A DNA stretch of 15,246 nt from JBAZWE01 sp041660545 (lineage in GTDB: Bacteria; Actinomycetota; Thermoleophilia; BMS3ABIN01), in contig JBAZWE010000044.1 in assembly GCA_041660545.1 (NCBI GenBank), positions 1 through 15,246 on the forward strand, read 5' to 3'. Made by a program: the position numbers and the translations under genes. The notes beneath the pieces are model-generated. The model made no database searches. It had not been told where the DNA came from and was given only the letters and a program-made list of their open reading frames with translations. Of this stretch, positions 1-7,353 are shown piece by piece (position 1 is the stretch's first letter; the number at the start of each line of letters is the position of its first letter).

Positions 1-2480
1 CAACCCGGCCACCCAACATGGTGGCGGCGGTATTGTTTATGCGCGTGATGCGATAGTCTTTGCTGACCATCACAATACCCTCACTGGCGGCGTCAAATGT
101 TGTTTCCCATTCAGTCTTGGCTTGAGAGATATCCTCGAATAATTGCTGGTTAGCCAGGGCCAGGGCCAGCTGGTCGGCGACTGGCCGCAACATGTCTGCG
201 GTTTCCTCATCATATACATGCTTTTTTATGCTGGCTATATTAAGACTTCCCAGAGCCTCACCCCTTGCTATCAGGGGTATGTTTATCTGCGACTTCATGC
301 CTTGGTCAACAAGCTTCGGCTGCTCGTCAAATCGTATATCTCCTTCGATATCTCCAGATACGTATGACGTCTTGTTCTGGACTACCCAGTTCGCGGCCGT
401 ATTCTGCCTATCAAGGTCGGCATTATCTGTATTTATGAGTGGCTTGCTGAAGGAGGGGGTCAGAACCCGGTTTTTACCGCGCACCCTTTCTATCACGGTC
501 ATACGATCCAGATGGACCAGGATCCCCATCTCTTCGGCAAATTTTTCAAAGTTAGACTCCAGATCAAAACTGGAGGCAAGGACCGCGGCTATGCGGCTCA
601 TCGCCTTCTCCTGGTTGGCATGCTCGATAGTTTTCAAAAACAGGCTGGCGTTTTCCACGGCCATGCCTACTTTAGTGCCAATCATGCTCAGGAGATTTTT
701 ATCATCGTTCGTAAACGCATTGGGCTCTGTGGCCATCAGGGAGATAACGCCGACGATTTCTTTTTTTACAATCAGCGGCGCGCCAACATATGAATGAAAG
801 CCGGCGTCTACGGCCGCTCGTGCATCCGCCCCTAATTGCTCCAGGTCGTTTTCTAGCACAGGCTTGCCGGATTCGGCGACGTGTCCCGGGCATCCGCCTT
901 CACTTGCGCACTCCGGTATTTTCCCAAGGATCATGCGGAAAGTTTCGTCTATCCCCTGTGAGGCGGCCAGAATCAGCTCCGCACCACCCTCCCCCTTGGT
1001 GTGAATTAAACCCGAGTCCGCCATTGTCCCGCCGATCACGCTGGCGAGGGAGGCTTCGAAGATCGAGTCCAGCTCAAGAGAGCCGGCGGCGGCGCGGCTT
1101 ACACTGTTCAATACCGAAAGACGCGCGGCGCTGTGCTCGGCGTCTTCCTTGGACCGTCGCAATTCGGAGACATCATGAAGTACGATGGTCCTGCCTTCCT
1201 GCTGACCAAAATCATCCAGGATGGGCACTGCCTGTCCGCTGTACACCCTGCCGTCGATGTCGAGCTCAAATTGAATCACGGCATTCTTAATAAAGACGTC
1301 ACAGCGTTCGCAGGCATCCCGCTTCTGTTTGAAGGTTCCCTGGATCTGGTTGTAACAGAAAGTACCACACTGGAGCCAGCAACGATGGTCGGGACTACCG
1401 TGTGAAGGGCAATCGGCCTTGGCACAACTCTTGGCCTCCCAGCATTTCACCATGTCCGCCTCAAGAACATGTGAGTTGATGACACGCTGAAGGTCGGGTA
1501 TCCCCGAGTTACTCGTGCGTTCCAACTCTTTTGCGGTCTTGCCCAGAGCCCTTTCGGCTGCCGGATTGACCGAGACCATGACGCCACCGCGGTCCACCAC
1601 GATGATGCCGTCGCCAATACTCTGGTGGATGGAGCGGATGCGCGCTTTTTCATTTTTCAGCTGAGAAGTCTGGCGCTCCAGCGAGTCGGCCATGTCATTG
1701 AAGACGCCTCCCAGCACAGCAAGCTCATCGCGCCCCTTGACTTCGACACGCTGAGAAAGGTCGCCCCGGGCCATTTGAAGCGAGGCCTCCGATATCTGCC
1801 TTATGGGCCATATCAGCTTGCGCGTAGAGTAAGTTGCAACCACCAGACCGAGTCCCATGAAGAGAAAGATGCTCACCCACATCATCTCGGATGCAAATTC
1901 ACGAGATTCAACCTGCCTGAAAATCGCATCCTGTTTATCCGCCATATACAGGTCGTTCAGTTGTGCCCGCAAATCGGCGGCCCGATTGAAGAGAGGCTGC
2001 ACTTTTTCTTCAACGGCGGCAGCTGCAAGAATGTTGGTGTTTCTGCTCGTCGTTGCCGGTATAAGTTCGGATTCGACGATACCCTGAATCTGCTGATGTA
2101 AATTTCGGCAGTCATTGAGCAGAGATGCCTCTTCGGTGTTATCAATAGTTTGTGTGGCGGCTTCATTCGCCTCCTGCACGCGGATTGCTCCGGACCTGAA
2201 ATCATTAACAGCCGCCGGTTTTTTTTCATAAACCATTTCGTAAATCGCTACCTGCTGCTGCCGCATGCCACCTTGTATTTCGTATAACTGTTCATGGATT
2301 ACGTCTTTATTCTGAACAACGGCATTGGACTCATCTGTGACATTCTCAAGGTGATAGATGAATACAAGGGGGATTGACATCATGGCAAGAACCAGCAAAA
2401 AGGGCAGCGCGATCCTGCGTCCAAGCCCCGTTCTGAAAACGCTCAGTAACTCGAATAGTATTTTTTTGATCTTATTCATG
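1..2480 (-). CDS. Membrane-bound HAMP-PAS(two-CW)-GAF-GAF-PAS sensor protein, C-terminus outside window
   Basis: The frame is open from an ATG at 2480 to the left edge, giving 826 codons with no stop, so the 3' end is missing. Visible layout: short basic N-terminus, TM1 about residues 24-43, a helical extracytoplasmic region about 44-197 resembling four-helix-bundle sensor domains, TM2 about 199-216, HAMP about 217-270 (ends IRQIS...GDLSQRVEVKGRDEL), and PAS from about 282. A cysteine-rich insert at 346-393 matches the two-CW pattern: KCWEAKSC, then HRCWLQCGTFC, then CERCDVF. Two GAF domains follow (about 455-615 and 625-785), then the start of a second PAS (IVMVSKDYRITRINNTAA). Such proteins end in a histidine kinase, diguanylate cyclase, phosphatase or chemoreceptor domain; which one cannot be seen. 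The two-CW insert probably binds metal or senses redox (inference). No strong ribosome binding site precedes the ATG. It is separated from proA by a terminator, so probably has its own promoter. Confidence 0.85.
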
Positions 2481-2516
2481 AAATAAGATGGAAACCGGGA
2501 GAGGGAAAGCCACAGG

Positions 2517-2522
2517 ATTTTA
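2517..2522 (-). promoter_or_regulatory. Possible -10 element for the sensor gene
   Basis: The minus strand of the 234-base gap between proA and the sensor reads GCTAAAAT at this place, about 37 bases before the sensor ATG. TAAAAT is close to a sigma-70-type -10, but no convincing -35 lies 16-18 bases upstream. It is offered because the proA terminator implies that the sensor needs its own promoter. Nothing else clear was seen in the gap. Confidence 0.22.
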
Positions 2523-2697
2523 GCTTAAATTCCTTTGGCGGCCACCCTTTAGCCGTTGCCCCATATGGTTTTCTATCGGCCTGGAGGGGGATTGCTTGAC
2601 GAGCGGTAACCGGAGTGGCACGATGCGAACGTCCGGGGATTTTGTGGATCGCGGGGCCTCTGCGTCAGGTTCTTGAAAAACCGCGCCGGGGAAAATC

Positions 2698-2722
2698 AAA
2701 AAAACCGGATACTGCTATATCC
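2698..2722 (-). terminator. Rho-independent terminator of proA
   Basis: On the minus strand GGATA and TATCC form a 5-bp stem around a 6-base loop, followed two bases later by seven T residues. The proA stop codon lies within the hairpin. The stem is short and AT-containing, so termination may be partial. The position exactly at the end of proA supports the call. Confidence 0.5.
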
Positions 2723-3962
2723 TTATCTGCCCTTTTCCCCGAATGACATACTTTGACCCTGTCATCTCTTCGATGCCCATGGGTCCACGCGGATAGACCC
2801 GGTCGGTATTGATGCCGCTCGCCGGACCGATGCCGAAAGGCAGACCGTCGGTGAGCCGGGTGGATGCGTTCCAGTAGGTGGCGGCGCTGTCTATAAGCGC
2901 CAGAAATCGTTCGGCCTGAGTCTGGTCCTCGGTGACAATGGCGTCGGCGAGGCCCGAGTGGTAACGCCGTATGTGAGCGATTGCCTCATCGAAGCCCGAG
3001 ACTACTTTCAGCGAGAGGATGAAGTCCAGATATTCAGTATCCCAGTCTTCCTCGGAAGCCTCCTCCCATTCAGGAACAATAGCCCGGGCTGCTTCATCAC
3101 CGCGAACTTCGACCCCGGACTCCTTCAGCCGGGCTGCCAGCGCTGGCAGCACTTGTGGGGCCGCATTTTCATCAATCAGCACCGTCTCCACTGAATTGCA
3201 TGTGCTGGGACGATTCGATTTGGCGTTATTTATTATTTCCACCGCCATAGCACGGTCTGCTGAGTTTTCGACATATATATGGCACAAGCCCCGGTAGTGC
3301 TTCATCACGGGTATTTTCGATTTTTCCATCACGGCGTTGATAAGCCTGTGGCTACCCCGGGCGATAACGAGATCGATCGACCCCGTCAGGCCCAGTAGCT
3401 CGTCGACCGCCGTACGGTCGGTGGTCTCCACAAACTGTATGGCCCCTTCCGGCATACCCGCCCCTTTTCCGGCATCAGCCATAAGTCGCGCCAGCACCTT
3501 GTTGGAGTGAATCGCCTCGGAGCCACCACGGAGAATTATGGCATTGCCCGCCTTTATGCAAAGGGCGGCGGTGTCGGTTGTAACATTGGGCCTGGCTTCA
3601 TATACGATGCCGATAACCCCGATTGGTGTGCGTACACGCGACATCTCCATGCCGTTGGATGCCGTCCAGGCCTTTATAACAGTTCCCACTGGATCGTCGA
3701 GCGCGGCCACATCACGCAGATTGCTTGCCATGAGCCCAACGCGTACTTTGTCCAGCATCAGGCGGTCCATCATGGCGGCGGTCAGCCCTTTGGCCTTCCC
3801 GGCCTCCAGGTCCAGTGAGTTGGCTTCTTCTATCTCGTCGAGGTGGTTCTCCAGGGCATCGGCCATAGCCATCAGGGCTGTGTTCTTTGCCTCGGTTGGC
3901 AGTACCGAAAGGTCGTATGATGCCGAACGCGCGGCTTTTGCTTTTTCTGTGACCGTGGACAT
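2715..3962 (-). CDS. proA: Gamma-glutamyl phosphate reductase (glutamate-5-semialdehyde dehydrogenase)
   Basis: ProA reduces L-glutamyl-5-phosphate with NADPH to glutamate-5-semialdehyde, the second step of proline synthesis in the cytoplasm. The 415-residue length is normal for the family. Motifs include EARPNVTTDTAALCIKAGNA at 122-141, a nucleotide-binding region with ILRGGSEA at 143-150, the catalytic cysteine C255 in RPSTCNSVET, and the family-typical end segment NTDRVYPRGPMGIEEMTGS. The ATG is preceded by AAGGA with a 6-base spacer, which supports this start. The usual partner proB (glutamate 5-kinase) is not adjacent on either side, so proA appears monocistronic here. It is divergent from the aldolase gene. 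A TATAAT box and an adjacent perfect inverted repeat lie in the upstream gap. Confidence 0.96.
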   Translation of the reverse strand: MSTVTEKAKAARSASYDLSVLPTEAKNTALMAMADALENHLDEIEEANSLDLEAGKAKGLTAAMMDRLMLDKVRVGLMASNLRDVAALDDPVGTVIKAWTASNGMEMSRVRTPIGVIGIVYEARPNVTTDTAALCIKAGNAIILRGGSEAIHSNKVLARLMADAGKGAGMPEGAIQFVETTDRTAVDELLGLTGSIDLVIARGSHRLINAVMEKSKIPVMKHYRGLCHIYVENSADRAMAVEIINNAKSNRPSTCNSVETVLIDENAAPQVLPALAARLKESGVEVRGDEAARAIVPEWEEASEEDWDTEYLDFILSLKVVSGFDEAIAHIRRYHSGLADAIVTEDQTQAERFLALIDSAATYWNASTRLTDGLPFGIGPASGINTDRVYPRGPMGIEEMTGSKYVIRGKGQIRI

Positions 3963-4012
3963 CTTGATTCCTTGAAGCGCTCCTTATAGTTTATTATGCT
4001 CAGAACCTGCAT

Positions 4013-4018
4013 ATTATA
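4013..4018 (-). promoter_or_regulatory. Consensus -10 box for proA
   Basis: TATAAT is read on the minus strand about 50 bases before the proA ATG. No good TTGACA-like -35 is found 16-18 bases upstream, which suggests either an activated promoter or a chance match. It directly abuts the inverted repeat at 4019-4033. Confidence 0.4.
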
Positions 4019-4033
4019 TACGAAATGTTCGTA
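4019..4033. promoter_or_regulatory. Perfect inverted repeat TACGAA-N3-TTCGTA, candidate operator
   Basis: Two perfect 6-bp arms flank three bases in the divergent proA/aldolase intergenic region. For proA the repeat occupies the -10/-35 spacer, where a repressor would block RNA polymerase. It is not the GAAC-N4-GTTC LexA box of Gram-positive bacteria. The regulator is unknown and could serve proA, the aldolase operon or both. Confidence 0.35.
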
Positions 4034-4118
4034 GGGTCGGCCGCAGTCCATAGTTTGAGGTCTGCGGCGACACCGGCAGGATAAGATCCCTAACTTCAAA
4101 GCTGAAAGGAGCACGACC

Positions 4119-5087
4119 ATGGCTGATGCTGAAGACGTCATGATTCCACTGGATGTCCCGCCTGCAAAGAGAGGTGAATACGTCAACAATTTCAACCTGA
4201 TGACAAAGTCGACGGGCAGGTTGATGCTATTCGCGGGCGATCAGAAAGTCGAGCATCTGAACAAGGACTTTGTCGGCAAGTACGAGCTGGGCGAGATCCC
4301 GGCTGATGATGCCGATCCCGAGCACATGTTCAGGATTGCCAGCAAGGGCACTATCGGTGTCTTCGCCACGCAGATCGGCATGGTAGCCCGGTACGGTGCC
4401 GATTATGCGGATGTTCCTTACCTTGTAAAACTGAACTCGAAGACTAACCTGGTAAAAACCGCGACGATGGATCCCTTCAGCAACCTGTGGCTTGACGTTG
4501 ACCGCGTCGCCGAGTTCGCACAGGACTCCGGTTTGAAGATTCCAGCCGTAGGCTACACGATTTATCTGGGCAGCACGTACGAGCCACAGATGCTGGCACA
4601 GGCGGCAAAGCTGGTAAATGACGCACACCGTCACGGCATGCTGACCGTGCTCTGGATATACCCGCGCGGCAAGGATGTCGTCGATGAAATGGATCCGCAC
4701 CTGATTGCCGGCGCCTGTGGTGTCGCTCTTACACTTGGCTCCGATTTCGTCAAGGTAAACTACCCGAAGTCCGAGGGCCAGGAGTCGCACGAAATCTTCA
4801 AGGAAGCTGTAGCGGCGGCCGGCAGAACCCATGTGGTCGCGGCCGGCGGGTCGTCAACCGACGCCAATGTCTTCCTGCAGCGCCTCCACGACCAGATCCA
4901 CGTAAGTGGGGCGATAGGTAACGCAACCGGCAGGAATATCCACCAGAAACCTCTTGAAGAAGCAGTTCGCATGTGCGACGCCATCTCGGCTATCACGCTT
5001 GCCGACATGTCGGTGGAAGAAGCCGAGAACATCTACAACGGAAACAAGTGCCTGGTGCGGGATGCGGCCGACTGGAGCATCGCGTAG
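4119..5087 (+). CDS. DhnA-family class I aldolase (archaeal-type fructose-bisphosphate aldolase or related)
   Basis: This is a Schiff-base aldolase with a TIM barrel of the DhnA/FbaB family, which includes archaeal-type fructose-bisphosphate aldolases and 2-amino-3,7-dideoxy-threo-hept-6-ulosonate synthases. The likely Schiff-base lysine is K212 in SDFVKVNYP. W179 and Y181 in LWIYPRG lie 33 and 31 residues before it, the spacing I recall for Thermoproteus tenax FBP aldolase. D41 in AGDQKVEH matches the conserved early aspartate. Phosphate-binding loops are AAGGSSTD (241-248) and GNATGRNIHQ (267-276). At 322 residues it is longer than the archaeal enzymes. AAAGGAG seven bases before the ATG supports the start. 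The exact substrate cannot be told from sequence: FBP cleavage is the simplest guess, with other ketose phosphates possible. It heads the plus-strand cluster with the amidohydrolase and larB. Confidence 0.85.
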   Translation: MADAEDVMIPLDVPPAKRGEYVNNFNLMTKSTGRLMLFAGDQKVEHLNKDFVGKYELGEIPADDADPEHMFRIASKGTIGVFATQIGMVARYGADYADVPYLVKLNSKTNLVKTATMDPFSNLWLDVDRVAEFAQDSGLKIPAVGYTIYLGSTYEPQMLAQAAKLVNDAHRHGMLTVLWIYPRGKDVVDEMDPHLIAGACGVALTLGSDFVKVNYPKSEGQESHEIFKEAVAAAGRTHVVAAGGSSTDANVFLQRLHDQIHVSGAIGNATGRNIHQKPLEEAVRMCDAISAITLADMSVEEAENIYNGNKCLVRDAADWSIA

Positions 5088-5106
5088 CGAAACCATGGCG
5101 TTTCGC
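5087..5106 (+). promoter_or_regulatory. Stem-loop between aldolase and amidohydrolase genes
   Basis: GCGAAA and TTTCGC form a perfect 6-bp stem around an 8-base loop containing CCATGG, starting at the last base of the aldolase stop codon. No T-run follows, so it is unlikely to be an intrinsic terminator. It may act as an mRNA-end or processing structure that lowers expression of the downstream genes. The ATG of a nine-codon reading frame (5095-5124) lies in the loop, and its TGA overlaps the amidohydrolase GTG. Confidence 0.4.
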
Positions 5107-5120
5107 ATTATACTGGCTTG

Positions 5121-5966
5121 GTGATCATTGATTTCCATACCCACATATTTCCGCCTGACGTAATCTCGAAGCGCGGGACGTATCTGGCTCAAGAGGAGTG
5201 GTTCGCACACCTCTATGGCTCTACAAGCGCACGCATGGCGACCGCCAGCAATCTCGTTGAAGAGATGGACCGTTGCGGAATCGACAGGGCTGTCGTTTGC
5301 GGTTTTGCCTGGAACAGTTTCGATCTGTATGTGGAAACCAACTCCTATATAGCGGATGCCGTATCCCGCTTCCCTGAGCGACTTGTTGGTTTCGCCAACA
5401 TGCCACCGATGCACCCGAAGGCCACCGTGGAGCTCGAGCGCTGCCTGGATCTGGGACTCAAGGGTATCGGCGAACTCAAGCCCGACGGCCAGGGTTTCGA
5501 ACTTACAGACGAAAACGGTATGCAAAACTTGTCGACGGTTGCGGCTGAAAACGGACTGCCCATGCTCATACACCTCAGTGAACCCGTGGGACGGACGTAC
5601 CCCGGCAAAGGCCGTACAAGCCCCCGCAAGGGATACGAGTTCGCATTGCAGCATCCCGACCTAAAGCTTGTATATGCCCACTGGGGCGGAGGCCTTCCAT
5701 TCTATGAGCTGATGCCTGATGTCAGAAAGGCGCTCACCAATGTCTATTACGACTGCTCTGCCAGCCCGTTTCTCTATGAGTCCCGAATATATAGAACGGC
5801 GATCGACTCAGTCGGCCATCGAAAAATCCTGTTTGGCAGCGACTTTCCCCTCATCTCTCCAGAGCGATATATGAGGGAGCTCGATGAAGCAAATATAAGC
5901 GTGGACGAACGCAAGGCCATCATGGGAGATAACGCCACCGCGTTTCTGGGTGAGGTGTGCTCGTGA
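5121..5966 (+). CDS. Metal-dependent amidohydrolase (amidohydrolase_2 family, TIM-barrel)
   Basis: This is a cytoplasmic hydrolase or decarboxylase of the amidohydrolase superfamily (ACMSD-like, PF04909 type). Numbering from the GTG at 5121, metal ligands are H6 and H8 in DFHTH, H151 in MLIHLSEP, H187 in YAHWGGG, and D241 in LFGSDFP. There is no carboxylated lysine signature, which suits a mononuclear enzyme. At 281 residues it is a normal length. The GTG start gives the typical MIIDFHTHIFP opening; a TTG three bases earlier is an alternative. No good ribosome binding site is present, so translation may depend on coupling to upstream reading. The stop TGA overlaps the larB GTG by four bases (GTGA), implying co-translation with larB. 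The substrate is unknown. Neighbouring larB hints at carboxylated or amide-containing heterocycles, but that is speculation. Confidence 0.85.
   Translation: MIIDFHTHIFPPDVISKRGTYLAQEEWFAHLYGSTSARMATASNLVEEMDRCGIDRAVVCGFAWNSFDLYVETNSYIADAVSRFPERLVGFANMPPMHPKATVELERCLDLGLKGIGELKPDGQGFELTDENGMQNLSTVAAENGLPMLIHLSEPVGRTYPGKGRTSPRKGYEFALQHPDLKLVYAHWGGGLPFYELMPDVRKALTNVYYDCSASPFLYESRIYRTAIDSVGHRKILFGSDFPLISPERYMRELDEANISVDERKAIMGDNATAFLGEVCS
5952..5957 (+). promoter_or_regulatory. Ribosome binding site fixing the larB start at 5963
   Basis: GAGGTG lies five bases before the GTG at 5963, inside the end of the amidohydrolase gene. It favours the GTG at 5963 over the in-frame GTG at 5957, which would be part of the ribosome binding site itself. 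Confidence 0.6.
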
Positions 5967-6748
5967 ACCTGCGTGAAACCCTGGAGCTGCTTGCCAGCGG
6001 CAAGCTCAGTGTCGATGAGGCGCAGTCAAAACTATCCCTCGTTGGGATCGCCGCATTGGCGGATTTCGCCCGTCTCGACCTGGATCGTCATGCGCGAAAA
6101 GGTGTGCCGGAGGTAATCTATGCTCCAGGGAAAACAACCGGGCAACTCGTGGGGATCTGCTCGGAGATGTTAAAACAGGCGGGACGCGCCATCGCGAGCG
6201 GTGTTAACAATGAGCAGAGACAGGTCCTGGGTGAGAAGTTTGCCGGGCTGGTGCAGGTAACAAACGAGGACGCACAAATGATCGTGCTTCACCGCGGCGA
6301 TTATAAGCTGGAGCAAACCGATGGCAGGGTAGGCATTCTTTCGGCCGGTACCGCCGATATCCCCGTGTCCGAGCAGGCGAAGATCGTCGCCGAAGAAATG
6401 GGCTGCGAGGTCATCGCATCCTACGACGCAGGTGTGGCCGGTGTCCATCGCCTGGTGGAACCGTTGCGCCAAATGATCGAGGCGCGGGTTTCTGTGATAA
6501 TAGTCGCCGCCGGCATGGAGGGCGCGCTTCCATCTGTTGTCGCGGGGCTGGTTCCGGTTCCGGTAATCGGTCTACCGACCTCAACCGGCTACGGACTTGG
6601 AGGCGGTGGGATCACGGCTCTACTCAGTATGTTGCAGAGCTGCTGTCCCGGCCTTGTAGCCGTCAATATCGACAACGGTGTTGGCGCCGGAGCGACGGCC
6701 GCACTTATCGCCAACCAGGTTGCCGCCAGCGGGCATCGCAGCGGATAA
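5963..6748 (+). CDS. larB: LarB: pyridinium-3,5-biscarboxylic acid mononucleotide synthase (PurE-related)
   Basis: LarB carboxylates the pyridinium ring of nicotinic acid adenine dinucleotide and hydrolyses its phosphoanhydride, the first step in making the nickel-pincer nucleotide cofactor of lactate racemase and related LarA enzymes. The 261-residue protein has the family N-terminal segment (ARLDLDRHARKGVPEVIYAPGKT) and a C-terminal PurE-like domain with GILSAGTADIPVSEQA (124-139), YDAGVAGVHR, AAGMEGALPSVVAGL and PTSTGYGLGGGG. C227 or C228 in LQSCCPG corresponds to the cysteine that forms the covalent pyridine adduct in characterised LarB. The start is the GTG overlapping the amidohydrolase stop. 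No larC, larE or larA lies in the window, so pathway partners must be elsewhere or this LarB has another role. The family call is strong; the cofactor role here is inferred. Confidence 0.92.
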   Translation: MNLRETLELLASGKLSVDEAQSKLSLVGIAALADFARLDLDRHARKGVPEVIYAPGKTTGQLVGICSEMLKQAGRAIASGVNNEQRQVLGEKFAGLVQVTNEDAQMIVLHRGDYKLEQTDGRVGILSAGTADIPVSEQAKIVAEEMGCEVIASYDAGVAGVHRLVEPLRQMIEARVSVIIVAAGMEGALPSVVAGLVPVPVIGLPTSTGYGLGGGGITALLSMLQSCCPGLVAVNIDNGVGAGATAALIANQVAASGHRSG

Positions 6749-6822
6749 GATCCGTCCCGGGGTCCAGAATCCCCGCATATCTCCGATACAAACAGCAGGT
6801 TGAACAACACGGAGGGTTCTTC

Positions 6823-7308
6823 ATGCTGACGCATTCTCTAGCAAAGTCCATAAGATTGAATCATGACGAAGTGTTGCGGCGTTGGCTGGAAAACCTGAAC
6901 GGTCACATTGCTGAAGATTTTGAGCAGATGCTTCAAACGCCCATGGGAAACGGAGTTGCAACCAAACTGCTGGGACATGCAGTGGAATATCTCGAGGCAG
7001 AAGATTACCAGCGGAGCGAGATCCTCCATCGTGTCTGGAGCGCGGCCCGTGAGGCTTCTTTTCGTCGTACCGCGGTGGGTTACGGTCTGCCGGATATCAT
7101 TACAACAGCTCTTGCTTTTCGTAACGCCCTGCAGGAAACATTGCTAAACAACGTCACACCCGCGGACTCTGTTGAAGAGCATAAGCTCCTTGAAGGAATC
7201 CTGGCAATCAACCGGGTGAGCGATTCGATGGTCTCCGGTGAAATAGCTGGATTCTTCAGCTACCAGGGTTTTCGTGAAGATGAGGAAGAGGAACGCGAAA
7301 CAGCCTGA
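6823..7308 (+). CDS. Conserved-looking helical protein, possibly RsbRD-N / stressosome-type sensor domain
   Basis: This soluble 161-residue protein has no signal peptide or membrane segment. GGAGGG six bases upstream of the ATG gives a confident start. It looks all-helical. The opening SIRLNHDEVLRRWLENLN resembles the start of RsbRD-N and globin-like N-terminal sensor domains (a pattern like 'L..N...IL.RWLE'). The rest, with HRVWSAAREASFRRTAVGYGLPDII and ILAINRVSDSMVSGEIAGFF, fits such a six-helix domain standing alone. The C-terminus is a hydrophilic acidic tail (REDEEEERETA). It lies 74 bases after larB on the same strand with no clear terminator between, so it may be cotranscribed. Function is not known: the RsbRD-like assignment is by eye and tentative. 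Domain-only versions could be regulators or interaction partners of a histidine kinase or stressosome. Confidence 0.75.
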   Translation: MLTHSLAKSIRLNHDEVLRRWLENLNGHIAEDFEQMLQTPMGNGVATKLLGHAVEYLEAEDYQRSEILHRVWSAAREASFRRTAVGYGLPDIITTALAFRNALQETLLNNVTPADSVEEHKLLEGILAINRVSDSMVSGEIAGFFSYQGFREDEEEERETA

Positions 7309-7323
7309 TCTGTTTGGGTTTTC

Positions 7324-7353
7324 GTTTAACCGCGTTCTAGAAAAGTGTTAAAC
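7324..7353. terminator. Weak bidirectional terminator candidate in the convergent gap
   Basis: GTTTAAC and GTTAAAC are perfect 7-bp inverted arms around a 16-base loop between the plus-strand cluster and accA. The accA stop lies in the loop. In the plus direction a T-rich CGTTTTCTC follows; in the minus direction there is no T-run. This is the only structure in the 28-base convergent gap. Confidence 0.3.

Noticed and set aside
192..797. 201-codon plus-strand open frame opposite the sensor gene
   Set aside because: It is antisense to the continuous HAMP-PAS-GAF coding frame, has no recognisable motif, and its composition is that of a reverse-strand shadow.
2596..2601. TTGACG on the plus strand resembling a -35 box
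   Set aside because: There is no -10 at the right distance and no plus-strand gene downstream; the next gene, proA, runs the other way.
2715..3962. Loss of proB next to proA as a sign of a broken proline operon
   Set aside because: proA has all key motifs and full length, and separation of proA from proB is common; it is not evidence of decay.
4854..5654. 266-codon minus-strand open frame opposite aldolase and amidohydrolase
   Set aside because: It spans two well-supported genes on the plus strand and has no family similarity that I can see.
6758..6775. CGGGG/CCCCG stem-loop after larB
   Set aside because: A 5-bp stem with an 8-base loop and no T-run; not convincing as a terminator or regulatory element.
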